This document shows, in pieces, positions 35,186-43,138 of a DNA stretch of 64,000 nt (the first letter of the stretch is position 1; every line of letters begins with the position of its first letter). The notes beneath the pieces were generated by a model that saw nothing but the letters and a program-made list of their open reading frames with translations, was not told where the DNA came from and ran no database searches. This stretch comes from an uncultured Pelagibacteraceae bacterium (lineage in GTDB: Bacteria > Pseudomonadota > Alphaproteobacteria > Pelagibacterales > Pelagibacteraceae): contig CACPOY010000004.1 of assembly GCA_902635685.1 (NCBI GenBank), forward strand, positions 1 through 64,000, given 5' to 3'. Both the position numbers and the translations under genes were made by a program.

Positions 35186-36722
35186 TAGATTTATTCATTA
35201 AAAATTTTATTAGATAATAAAGTGCTAGTGTATCTTTTGCACAATAATCCACTAAATTTTTTATTTGTTTTTTTCTTTGATCATCATTTGTTTTTACGTC
35301 TGTATAAACAAACCAGGCTAATTGAGCACCATCACCTCCCCCAATATTATCTTGTCCATCATAACTTACAGGACAATCTGGAATAGCTTTTATAATTGAT
35401 TTTATTGTCCATTCACCATTCATTTTTGGAGAGTAAAAATTCATTCTTGAAAGGATTAAACTATCCTCAATTCTATTTATAATTTTATCTATTTTGTTTG
35501 CTAAATCCATACAGCTATCTTTAGTTTTTAGTAAATTTAAAATTCTTATTTCTACCCCTTTAGCGTTGTGTGCAAATATAGTTCCAGTTTCACCCACAGC
35601 TTCCAAAAGAGTTTCAACAAACTGTCTTTCGATATCTTGATCTGTAAACTTTAAAAATGATTTACCATCATCTATTTCTTTATCTATATTTTCCCACTTA
35701 TGTACTGACCATTGAAAAGGTAAAGCCTCATAAGGTTGTGTATTTTCTATCAAAGGTACACCCTGTGCAATTGTTTCAAAGTCAATAAAATAAAAAGGAA
35801 AATTAAATGTTTTAAATATATTTTTTAAATTTGGATCAAACCAATCTTTATTATTTTTGTGAGCCTGTTGAATTATACCATGATAATTCAGAGCATAATC
35901 TTTTCTATTTTTAAAATATCTTGCTGGTACTTTTTGTAAATCATTACTTTTTATCTCTTCCATATATGATTTTAAGTCCTTGCTGGCACCAATGTAAGGC
36001 AAAATTTTATAAGATGTTTCGTTTGACTTTGGTAACAGAGAAATACATCTATCTTGATAATCACATTCGTAAGGTTTTGTACAATGAGCACCCATTGGGA
36101 CTGAAGGACAAGGGGTATTATTTTCAGTTAATGGAAGTAATTCATTAATATAACTTGGAATTTCTTTCTCAAACTCAACTATATTTTCAGAAATGTCATT
36201 TTCGTCATTTATTAAATTTTTGTAATCTTTACTTTTATCCAAAGTAAAATCTTTGTTGATATGTATTACTTTGCAACTAACTAATTCTTGACCGAACTCT
36301 CTCAAACATTTTCTTACAATAAAAGATTGGATGGATATATCTGGATAGTGTTCGTTTTTAATTTTAGTAGACGATTTTGCTTCTAATAGTTCCCAACCAT
36401 TTTCTTTTCGAATAAGCACATCTGTTCTTACTTGAGTATCTAAATATTCAAAAGTACCTTCATAAATTACGTTGATCTCTTTTGAGTTTATTGCGTCTTT
36501 GGTTTTAACAATTAAATCATCCCAAATTCCTGTAAGATTTAACTCCTTACCATGAATTTTTGTATAATGTTTCCTTATAACTTCATTAAAACGCTCACCT
36601 CTTTCAAATGTAGCTTTCTTTACTTTTTTTGCAGGTTCATGAATGTCAAACCAAAGTTTTTTTTTACATTGTAATCCACTAGCAATTTTACTTTTGGTGA
36701 GTCTGTAAGTTTTGGGATTCAT
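35178..36722 (-). CDS. DUF2779-type protein: Cas4/RecB-like Fe-S nuclease plus DEDD exonuclease
   Basis: 514 residues, the largest island gene. The N-terminal half has a Cas4/AddB-like layout: Cys19 in GLQCKKKLWF, PD-(D/E)XK residues D101 (RTDVLI) and E114/K116 (LLEAKS), a following IQSF helix, then three cysteines C214, C220 and C226 (C-x5-C-x5-C) that with Cys19 could hold a 4Fe-4S cluster. The C-terminal half has RNase-H-like 3'-5' exonuclease motifs: D314-x-E316 (YFIDFETI), IFAHNAKGVEIRI as a motif II candidate, and DYCAKDTLALYYL as motif III (Y493/D497). This matches DUF2779 proteins as I remember them. Nuclease function is inferred. It heads four coupled small genes. Confidence 0.7.
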   Translation of the reverse strand: MNPKTYRLTKSKIASGLQCKKKLWFDIHEPAKKVKKATFERGERFNEVIRKHYTKIHGKELNLTGIWDDLIVKTKDAINSKEINVIYEGTFEYLDTQVRTDVLIRKENGWELLEAKSSTKIKNEHYPDISIQSFIVRKCLREFGQELVSCKVIHINKDFTLDKSKDYKNLINDENDISENIVEFEKEIPSYINELLPLTENNTPCPSVPMGAHCTKPYECDYQDRCISLLPKSNETSYKILPYIGASKDLKSYMEEIKSNDLQKVPARYFKNRKDYALNYHGIIQQAHKNNKDWFDPNLKNIFKTFNFPFYFIDFETIAQGVPLIENTQPYEALPFQWSVHKWENIDKEIDDGKSFLKFTDQDIERQFVETLLEAVGETGTIFAHNAKGVEIRILNLLKTKDSCMDLANKIDKIINRIEDSLILSRMNFYSPKMNGEWTIKSIIKAIPDCPVSYDGQDNIGGGDGAQLAWFVYTDVKTNDDQRKKQIKNLVDYCAKDTLALYYLIKFLMNKSNE

Positions 36723-36724
36723 GA

Positions 36725-37087
36725 TTAATTATCCATTGAGTAATACTTTTTGAATTTATTTTTGAATTTGTCATAAATTCTTTTATCAATTTCATTGTAA
36801 TATTTTTTGGATTTGGGATCTACACCTTCAAACTCTACCAATTCCTTATGTATTTTAAATGCTGCATTTGTCATGAGCTCATCGTAGCCAAACCAACAAT
36901 TATGTTTTGCCCACTTCTCAGCTTTAGGATCAATATTAAATTTCTCTTTTTTATAATATTTCCAATCAATTTTGCCATAAATTTTGTGAGCAAAGCTTTT
37001 TAAGTGTTTAATAAAAAAACGAATTAAATTTAATGTTCCAACCAATAAGTAAGTTTTAATAATCTTAAGTTTCTTTTTTCGTCGCAT
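36725..37087 (-). CDS. Small protein resembling phage-encoded WFG-motif proteins (island)
   Basis: 120 residues from the ATG at 37087, chosen because AGAAAGGA lies 3 bases before it; an in-frame ATG at 37165 lacks such a site. The basic N-terminus contains a hydrophobic stretch (TYLLVGTLNLIRFFI). The C-terminal 65 residues read AEKWAKHNCWFGYDELMTNA, then AFKIHKELVEFEGVDPKSKKY and YNEIDKRIYDKFKNKF. I recall this pattern from virion-associated or scaffold-type proteins of marine cyano- and pelagiphages; that link is from memory and unverified. It sits 2 bases upstream of the nuclease gene, first in the island transcript. Confidence 0.5.
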   Translation of the reverse strand: MRRKKKLKIIKTYLLVGTLNLIRFFIKHLKSFAHKIYGKIDWKYYKKEKFNIDPKAEKWAKHNCWFGYDELMTNAAFKIHKELVEFEGVDPKSKKYYNEIDKRIYDKFKNKFKKYYSMDN

Positions 37088-37234
37088 ATATCCTTTCTCA
37101 TACCAAAAGTTTGATAAGGATACATTAATCCTAAGTATAGATCTTCGAATCCAATACCAAACCAAATGGTTTTATATTGTTACATTTATTTATGTTGATT
37201 GGATAAAGTTAAAAAAAGTTAAAAACATTTATAT

Positions 37235-37294
37235 GGGAAGAGAAAATACACCGTTTAAGATCTATAAAGAAAAACGATCGTATTTACTCTTCCC
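37235..37294. repeat. Long imperfect inverted repeat near island end
   Basis: GGGAAGAGAAAATA (37235-37248) and TATTTACTCTTCCC (37281-37294) are complementary at 13 of 14 positions, separated by 32 bases that include CGATCG. It lies upstream of the first island gene (start 37087) and inside the repeat-bounded end. The 32-base loop and lack of an adjoining T-run make a terminator unlikely. A protein-binding or recombination site is more plausible. Confidence 0.6.
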
Positions 37295-37363
37295 AAAACG
37301 TTAATAAATAACTCTATTAATCAACAATACTATCATAAACATTTTCAAAAAAGATTCAATCTG

Positions 37364-37421
37364 TTGGTAAATAGTTGGTAAAAAAATTTCAATTTAAAGT
37401 AGATAAAATTAGCATTGGTAA
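37364..37421 (+). repeat. Three TTGGTAA direct repeats next to the distal att copy
   Basis: TTGGTAA occurs at 37364-37370, 37375-37381 and 37415-37421, starting 11 and 40 bases apart, close to one and four helical turns. The set ends 36 bases from the truncated tRNA repeat. Closely phased short repeats beside an attachment core are the usual form of tyrosine-integrase arm sites. That role is inference. Confidence 0.5.
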
Positions 37422-37456
37422 CTAAGGATTATAATAAAAAAAAAATTGAACAAGAA

Positions 37457-37496
37457 ATTATGAGTGTACTGCTCTAACCAACTGAGCTACAGGCCC
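37457..37496 (-). pseudogene. Truncated CAT tRNA: 5' half only (distal att copy)
   Basis: An exact 40-base copy of the first half of the tRNA at 33133-33209: acceptor 5' strand, D arm, anticodon 5' strand and anticodon loop. It ends abruptly at the loop with no 3' half nearby, so it cannot fold as a tRNA. It lies 48 bases from tRNA-Val on the same strand, suggesting that before insertion the two tRNAs were a tandem pair. Confidence 0.9.
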
Positions 37497-37544
37497 AAGA
37501 AAAAAGTATTTATATCAAATTTTGAATTCTTTCAAGTTTAGTCT

Positions 37545-37619
37545 TGGTGGGCCGTGTTGGTTACGCTCCAACTACCCCTGCAATGTCAATGCAGTACTCT
37601 ACTATTGAGCTAACGGCCC
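37545..37619 (-). tRNA. tRNA-Val (GAC anticodon) with atypical D and T loops
   Basis: 75 bases with encoded CCA. All four stems pair: acceptor GGGCCGT/ACGGCCC, D stem GCTC/GAGT, anticodon arm CTGCA-TTGACAT-TGCAG giving GAC (valine), and T stem GTTGG/CCAAC. The loops are abnormal. The T loop reads AGCGTAA where TTCRANN is expected, and the D loop AATAGTA lacks the GG pair that docks with it. Intact stems argue against simple decay. It is either a functional, structurally divergent tRNA or a very recent pseudogene. It lies beside the island end. Confidence 0.8.
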
Positions 37620-37639
37620 TTAACAATCAAAGCATATAT

Positions 37640-38881
37640 TTAAATATGATTTTTTGCAAAGATATTTGTTTTTTCATTACAAGCGAACATTATAGAAAAA
37701 TTAATCCAAAACAAAGTAATATTGAAATCACTAAAAAAAGAACCGCCCGGTAAAAATGGTATAAAATTAATTACAACAAAAGTGAAAGCTCCAATTTGAA
37801 TATAGTTTCTCGACATCAAAATTGATTTTAATATTTTAAACATCAAGAAGAAAAAAACGCTTAATATTAAAATAAATCCGATTATTCCATGCTCAGACAA
37901 TAGCTCAAAATAAACTTGATGAGGGTGGGTCAAGCATACATAATTAGACCTTAATTGAGCATTATCATTTCCTCTGCACGTCTCAACTCGATAATTTTTA
38001 TTACCTACTCCAAATAAAGGATAATTTTTGAAAACTGAATAACCAGATTTATATAATTTGATATATTGATTATCCTCTAATTTTTGAGAATTTTTTTTAT
38101 TGATAATTACATTATAGAATTGACCAATGTATCTTACTTTCAAATATTCTGATTGACTTATTATCGTTCCAAAAATTATGAATAAAAGTGATATAATTAT
38201 TAATTTTGTTTTGATTTTCAAAAAATCTAATAACAAAAAATAAATAATGATCCCTAAAAATATTTTAATAGTGTTTGACCTTTCTCCTGTAAAAATTACA
38301 GAAATAAAAGCAATTAAAAGAAATATATAAGCTAACGTTTTTTTGTTATAACTTTCTAAAAGATGCCCAAATATTAAAAAAGTGAAGCCAGCCAAAAAAG
38401 CTCCAACTATTGGTTCGTCAATAAAAAAGCTTGTTATTCTGTTACCATAAATTTGGTTGCTATCACCCCATCCGAATAAATTTTTACCAAAAAAGTATTC
38501 AATAAAAACATCAACTACTAAAGCAAATAAAATTAGACTCCAAAAATCTAAAAGTTTTTTATCGCTTTTGTGATAAAAAAAAAAATAGTTTACAAAAATA
38601 AAAAAAATTATAAGTCTTAAAAACCCAATATTTCTTGATAATCCAACTTTATAATCTTGAGAAATGAACAGATTAAAAATTAGATACAAATATAAAATTA
38701 ATATTAATTTAATAGAAATATGATTAACAAAATTAAATTTTTTTTGAAATATCAAAACTAATAAAAAAAAAAAATTTATTAAAATAACATTAGTTAAAGA
38801 AATACTGGAGCCCAAGATTATTGATACCGGCAAAAATGAAAATAATAATAAGAAAAAATTTTCTCTAATTACTAAATTCAT
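37640..38881 (-). CDS. O-antigen ligase/polymerase family membrane protein
   Basis: 413 residues with about ten to twelve hydrophobic segments. The large extracytoplasmic loop before the last spans carries GVGNKNYRVE and then LTHPHQVYFELLSEHGIIGF, the Wzy/WaaL (O-antigen ligase) signature with its conserved histidine. It joins or polymerises surface glycans at the periplasmic face. It adjoins rpoD on the same strand with a 10-base gap but is functionally unrelated, and no other surface-sugar genes are near. Ligase and polymerase functions cannot be separated by sequence. Confidence 0.75.
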   Translation of the reverse strand: MNLVIRENFFLLLFSFLPVSIILGSSISLTNVILINFFFLLVLIFQKKFNFVNHISIKLILILYLYLIFNLFISQDYKVGLSRNIGFLRLIIFFIFVNYFFFYHKSDKKLLDFWSLILFALVVDVFIEYFFGKNLFGWGDSNQIYGNRITSFFIDEPIVGAFLAGFTFLIFGHLLESYNKKTLAYIFLLIAFISVIFTGERSNTIKIFLGIIIYFLLLDFLKIKTKLIIISLLFIIFGTIISQSEYLKVRYIGQFYNVIINKKNSQKLEDNQYIKLYKSGYSVFKNYPLFGVGNKNYRVETCRGNDNAQLRSNYVCLTHPHQVYFELLSEHGIIGFILILSVFFFLMFKILKSILMSRNYIQIGAFTFVVINFIPFLPGGSFFSDFNITLFWINFSIMFACNEKTNIFAKNHI

Positions 38882-38891
38882 TTAAAAAGCA

Positions 38892-40709
38892 TCAACTCTC
38901 TAAAAAACTTTTTAATTGTTTTGATCTACTTGGATGTTTTAATTTTCTCAATGCTTTGGCCTCAATTTGTCTTATTCGTTCTCTAGTGACAGAGAATTGT
39001 AGTCCTACTTCCTCCAGGGTATGGTCGGTGTTCATCCCAACACCAAATCTCATTCTTAAAACTCTCTCTTCTCTCGGTGTAAGCGTAGATAAAATTTTTG
39101 TTGTTGCTTCTCCTAGGTTTGATTTAATTGCCTGTTCCAAAGGAGCTAAGGCTTTAGTGTCTTCAATAAAGTCACCCAAACTACTGTCTTCCTCGTCACC
39201 AACTGGTTTTTCTAATGAAACAGGTTCTTTTGATATCTTTAAAACTTTTCTAACTTTATCTAAAGGCATTCTAAGTTTTTTAGCTAATTCTTCTGGAGTT
39301 GCCTCTCTTCCAAATTCACTTAAAATTAATCTTTGCGTTCTTACAATCTTATTAATCGTTTCGATCATGTGAACAGGAATTCTGATTGTTCTTGCTTGGT
39401 CGGCTATTGATCTTGTAATAGCTTGTCGTATCCACCAAGTTGCATATGTTGAAAATTTATATCCTCTACGATATTCAAATTTGTCAACTGCTTTCATTAA
39501 ACCTATGTTTCCCTCTTGTATTAAATCTAAAAATTGTAGGCCTCTATTTGTATATTTTTTTGCTATTGAAATAACTAATCTTAAATTCGCTTCGACCATT
39601 TCTTTTTTCGCTATTCGAGACTCCTTTTCTCCTTTTTGAATTCTGCTTACTAATTTTTTATAATCAGTAACTGAAATACCAAGTTTGTGACTTATTTCTA
39701 TTAGTCTTTCTCTAATATTTTTAAATTCGTCTTTATTCTTTACAAAGAATTTTTTCCAATCTTGATTTGTATCTAAAAACTTTTTTAAATTTGGATTAAT
39801 TTCGTTACCTACATAAAATTTAATAAATTCATTCCTAGAAATTTTTTGATCCATAGCCAACCTCAACAAATTTCCTTCTAACGAAATAATCTTTTTATTT
39901 TCAGAGTAGTGTCGCTGAACAAGATCTTCTAAAACTGATGGAGAAAGTTGGAGAGTTTTGATGTTCACCAATATATCATTAATTGTTTTCTCATAGGTCT
40001 TTTCTTTTGATGATGAGAAATCTTTAGATTTTAGCAAACACTCCAACTTCTCTTTTTGGTATTTTATTAGTTTATTATATTCTTTTGTAAGTGTATTGAC
40101 CGTTTTTAAAACTTTAGGTTTAATTTCTGTTTCCATTGCTGCAAGAGTTGGATTAAAATCATCATCAACTTCCTCACCAGCATTCTCATCATCGCCTGCA
40201 TTTTTTTGTTTAGCACTTTGTCCAGTAGATTCATCTTCCATGTAATTAGTGTCAATATCGATAATTTCTCTAACTAAAATTTCATCTTTTTGTAGTTTGT
40301 CATTCCATTCAAAAAATTGTTGAGCTGTTATTGGGCTTTGGGATAAAGCTATTAACATTATATCTTTTCCAGCTTCAATTCTTTTTGCGATTGCAATTTC
40401 ACCTTCTCTGGAAAGCAATTCCACACCACCCATCTCTCGCAAATACATTCTAATAGGGTCATCACTTTTATCGATAGTTTTGCCTTCCTCTTTTGTTGAA
40501 TTCTCTTTTTTTCTTAAAGCTTTAAAATCGGATTTTTTTTCTACTAAAGTTACCTTCTCATCTAAAATATGAATAAAAGCTTGAGCTAAATTTTCATCTG
40601 ACAAATTTCTTTTGCCTAGTGATTTACTTAATTCTTCATAAGTTATAAATCCTCTATGGGTTCCACGACCCATTAATCTTGCAAATGATTTTGTAATTAT
40701 TCTTTCCAC
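38892..40709 (-). CDS. rpoD: RNA polymerase primary sigma factor (sigma-70)
   Basis: A 605-residue housekeeping sigma. Region 1.2 is [22 protein letters not shown]. An acidic non-conserved region ([15 protein letters not shown]) follows. Region 2 has [20 protein letters not shown] and [15 protein letters not shown], region 3 starts [15 protein letters not shown], and region 4 carries [15 protein letters not shown] for -35 recognition. The N-terminal region 1.1 is reduced but recognisable ([12 protein letters not shown]). It follows dnaG, in the classical macromolecular-synthesis order, with a 67-base gap. Confidence 0.97.
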   Translation of the reverse strand: MERIITKSFARLMGRGTHRGFITYEELSKSLGKRNLSDENLAQAFIHILDEKVTLVEKKSDFKALRKKENSTKEEGKTIDKSDDPIRMYLREMGGVELLSREGEIAIAKRIEAGKDIMLIALSQSPITAQQFFEWNDKLQKDEILVREIIDIDTNYMEDESTGQSAKQKNAGDDENAGEEVDDDFNPTLAAMETEIKPKVLKTVNTLTKEYNKLIKYQKEKLECLLKSKDFSSSKEKTYEKTINDILVNIKTLQLSPSVLEDLVQRHYSENKKIISLEGNLLRLAMDQKISRNEFIKFYVGNEINPNLKKFLDTNQDWKKFFVKNKDEFKNIRERLIEISHKLGISVTDYKKLVSRIQKGEKESRIAKKEMVEANLRLVISIAKKYTNRGLQFLDLIQEGNIGLMKAVDKFEYRRGYKFSTYATWWIRQAITRSIADQARTIRIPVHMIETINKIVRTQRLILSEFGREATPEELAKKLRMPLDKVRKVLKISKEPVSLEKPVGDEEDSSLGDFIEDTKALAPLEQAIKSNLGEATTKILSTLTPREERVLRMRFGVGMNTDHTLEEVGLQFSVTRERIRQIEAKALRKLKHPSRSKQLKSFLES

Positions 40710-40776
40710 AGCAAATAAAGTTTGGAAGTCTTATATAATATCAAATCTAAAAAAATCCATTAATAAATTTAAAAAA

Positions 40777-42552
40777 TTAATTGATATTTTTCTCTTTTTT
40801 AAGCTCTTTTAGCTCATTAAATGTTGCTTCACTCATATCCTCAGAGAACTTCGATTCTAATTCCTGAATCCTGAACTCCAAATCATAATTCACAAGATCC
40901 CTCTTGATATCCTCTAAAAATTCCAAAATTTGATGATCATTTTTAGACTTAGTTTTTAAAATATATTTGATGGGAGCAAATTTGTTAATTTTATCTAGTA
41001 GTTGTTGGTCTAAATTCAAATCATTTATGGATATTTTTTCCTGAGTTTTTAATTTAAAAATAATTGCTGCTAAAATCTTTGTATTTATCTCAGTAAATAA
41101 CTTAATATTTTCTATTAAAAAAATATTTGATTGTAATAAATTGAGATTATTCATTATTAGATATAATAAAGAAAATTCCTTAAGCTCAACACCTGTCAAT
41201 GATCGACTCTCGTTGAAATGTTTTTTGGTAGTTTCCAATGATTTTGTTTTTTTAATGTAAAACTTTTTTTTATTTAAATTTGAGTGAGGTGTTAATTCAG
41301 CAATTTTTTCTAAAAAATACTCAAGAACATATTTTTTAATAAAACTATCCTTAATCGTATTTGCTATAGATCTAAGTTTTTTCTCAAACAATGCTAATGA
41401 AGAAGGATCATTTCCAGTTTGTTTTTTATAATGGCTAAAAATAAATTGATGAATAGGTAATTTGCTTTTTTTAGAAAATTCTAAGAAATAATTTTTTCCA
41501 TTTTTATTAACGAAGCTATCTGGATCCTCATTGTTAGGCAAAAATAAAAAAGATAATTGTTTTTCAGGTCTTAATTCTTTAATAGAGTTTTCTGCAGCGC
41601 GCAAAGCAGCTTTATATCCGCTTTCATCGCCGTCAAAACAAATTATTATATCGTCAAAAAACTGATTTAAAATTAAGATTTGTTTATCAGTTAAAGAAGT
41701 ACCAAGATTTGCAACAACATTTTCAACTCCATTTTTACTTAATCCTACTACATCCATATAACCCTCTACTAAAAAAATATGATCTAACTTATTAGATAAT
41801 TTTCTGGCTAAATCTAAATTATAAAGATTTGAACCTTTTTTAAAAAAAATTGTTTCTGGCGAATTAATATATTTTGCCAAATAATCCAAACTTTCAATTA
41901 TTCTTCCACCTAGAGCAATTGGTTGACCAGAAATATTATTTATTGGAAATATTAATCTTCCTCTAAATCTTTCAACATATATATTTTTCTTTTCATCAAA
42001 ATAAAATAGACCACTTTCTAATAATATTTTTTCACTAAACTCTTGTTTTAGTTTTTCAAAAAAAACTGGATTTTTTTCAATAAAACCAATTTTAAATTTT
42101 TTAACTTCACTTTTGCCTAATGACCTACTTTTAAGATATTCTCTAGCGTTTGAATATTTTTCATTTTTTAATAGTTCATTGTGGTAAAAATCTACATACT
42201 TACTATAAATTAATAGATACTCTTTCCATTTTTTTTCTCTCTCTTCATCTTGTTTAGTAAATAGATATGGTTGCATTCCAGCCATATTAGCCAGATATTT
42301 TACTGCCTCTCCAAACCTTAAATTTTGGGTTTTCATAACAAAATCGAAAATATTTCCGTGCTCTGAAGTTGCAAAACAATGGTAAAATTCTTTTTCATCA
42401 TTCACTGTGAATGAGGGTGTTTTTTCGTTTTTAAAAGGCGAAAGTCCAACAAACTCTTTTCCCCTTTTTTTTAAAGTTACAACTTTTGAGACAACACTTG
42501 AAACTTTTAAACGTGTTTTAATTTCATCTAAATATTCTTTTGGATATTTCAT
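40777..42552 (-). CDS. dnaG: DNA primase
   Basis: A 591-residue primase that makes RNA primers at the replication fork. The TOPRIM core is complete (HIFLVEGYMDVVGLSKNGVENVVANLGTS with IICFDGDESGYKAA). The RNA-polymerase-like domain motif RFRGRLIFPI is present, and a helical C-terminal DnaB-interacting region follows. The N-terminal zinc-ribbon fold survives but its ligands do not: GLSPFKNEKTPSF replaces CPFHxEKTPSF and YHCFATSEHGN replaces YHCFGCGxxGD, leaving one of four ligands. I recall similar loss in other alphaproteobacteria. It is coupled to yqeY by a one-base TAATG overlap. Confidence 0.95.
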   Translation of the reverse strand: MKYPKEYLDEIKTRLKVSSVVSKVVTLKKRGKEFVGLSPFKNEKTPSFTVNDEKEFYHCFATSEHGNIFDFVMKTQNLRFGEAVKYLANMAGMQPYLFTKQDEEREKKWKEYLLIYSKYVDFYHNELLKNEKYSNAREYLKSRSLGKSEVKKFKIGFIEKNPVFFEKLKQEFSEKILLESGLFYFDEKKNIYVERFRGRLIFPINNISGQPIALGGRIIESLDYLAKYINSPETIFFKKGSNLYNLDLARKLSNKLDHIFLVEGYMDVVGLSKNGVENVVANLGTSLTDKQILILNQFFDDIIICFDGDESGYKAALRAAENSIKELRPEKQLSFLFLPNNEDPDSFVNKNGKNYFLEFSKKSKLPIHQFIFSHYKKQTGNDPSSLALFEKKLRSIANTIKDSFIKKYVLEYFLEKIAELTPHSNLNKKKFYIKKTKSLETTKKHFNESRSLTGVELKEFSLLYLIMNNLNLLQSNIFLIENIKLFTEINTKILAAIIFKLKTQEKISINDLNLDQQLLDKINKFAPIKYILKTKSKNDHQILEFLEDIKRDLVNYDLEFRIQELESKFSEDMSEATFNELKELKKEKNIN

Positions 42553-43013
42553 TATTTATTTAATAATTCTTTTAATAAAGCTCCAGCTTTTGAAAAATCA
42601 ATTTCATCCGCATGTTGTTTTTTTAGTTCTCCCATTACTTTTCCCATATCCTTAATAGAGTTTGCACCTAATTTAGAAATAATTTTCTCACATATTTTTT
42701 TAGTGTCTTCCTTATTAAGTTGTTTTGGAAGAAAACTTGATAAAATATTAAATTCATTTTGTTCAATGTCTAATAGATCGGATCTATTATTTTTCTTGTA
42801 AATATCAATTGATTCGGCTCTTTGTTTCATCATTTTTTTTAATAATTTTTTTATGTCCTCGTCATCTGTCTCTTTTTTGTTGGGGCCAGATCGATTTATT
42901 ATATCAAGGTCCTTGATTGATGATAAAATTAACCTATAAGTTGATATTTTATTCTTGTCTTTAGATTTAAGCGCATTTTTATATTCTGTTTCTATCGTTA
43001 CTTTTAATGGCAT
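42552..43013 (-). CDS. yqeY: YqeY/GatB-tail family protein
   Basis: 153 residues, all-alpha, related to the tRNA-binding tail domain of GatB. Typical pattern: EYKNALKSKDKNKISTYRLILSSIKD at the start, KQRAESIDIYKKNNRSDL in the middle, and then FLPKQLNKEDTKKICEKII and KDMGKVMGELKKQHADEIDFSKA. YqeY proteins commonly lie beside dnaG and rpoD, as here. A role in tRNA-dependent amidation or in tRNA binding has been suggested for the fold but is not established. The start is divergent from carA. Confidence 0.85.
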   Translation of the reverse strand: MPLKVTIETEYKNALKSKDKNKISTYRLILSSIKDLDIINRSGPNKKETDDEDIKKLLKKMMKQRAESIDIYKKNNRSDLLDIEQNEFNILSSFLPKQLNKEDTKKICEKIISKLGANSIKDMGKVMGELKKQHADEIDFSKAGALLKELLNK

Positions 43014-43138
43014 AATTTTTAATCTACTTTAAAGATAAAATTCTTCAAAAGAAAAATTGTTTTTTTACAATTTTATAATACATCTCTGTTGCGATAATAA
43101 ATCAATTATTGTATAGACCTTTAACTTATGAGTTGTAA

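Larger units (their letters stand above)
33170..37496. mobile_element. Integrase-less genomic island in a tRNA gene
   Basis: About 4.3 kb bounded by exact 40-bp copies of the 5' half of the CAT tRNA. It holds six minus-strand genes in an overlapping run; none resembles the conserved housekeeping genes outside. The intact tRNA lies at the low-coordinate end. The other end keeps only the original 5' half, next to tRNA-Val. This fits insertion of an element carrying its own copy of the tRNA 5' half. No integrase, excisionase, transposase or replication gene is present, so the element is either a decayed remnant or mobilised in trans. Three TTGGTAA repeats and a long inverted repeat sit just inside the high-coordinate end. 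Confidence 0.75.

Noticed and set aside
37235..37294. Inverted repeat as a rho-independent terminator
   Set aside because: The loop is 32 bases and no T-run directly follows either arm.
37544..37753. Plus-strand reading frame of 69 codons
   Set aside because: It is antisense to tRNA-Val and the end of the O-antigen ligase-like gene; no family resemblance.
38956..39372. Plus-strand frame of 138 codons opposite rpoD
   Set aside because: Mirror of the highly conserved sigma regions 3-4; serine/leucine-rich shadow with no ribosome-binding site.
43074..43079. TATAAT upstream of carA as a promoter
   Set aside because: No acceptable -35 at 16-18 bases; such hexamers arise by chance in sequence this AT-rich.
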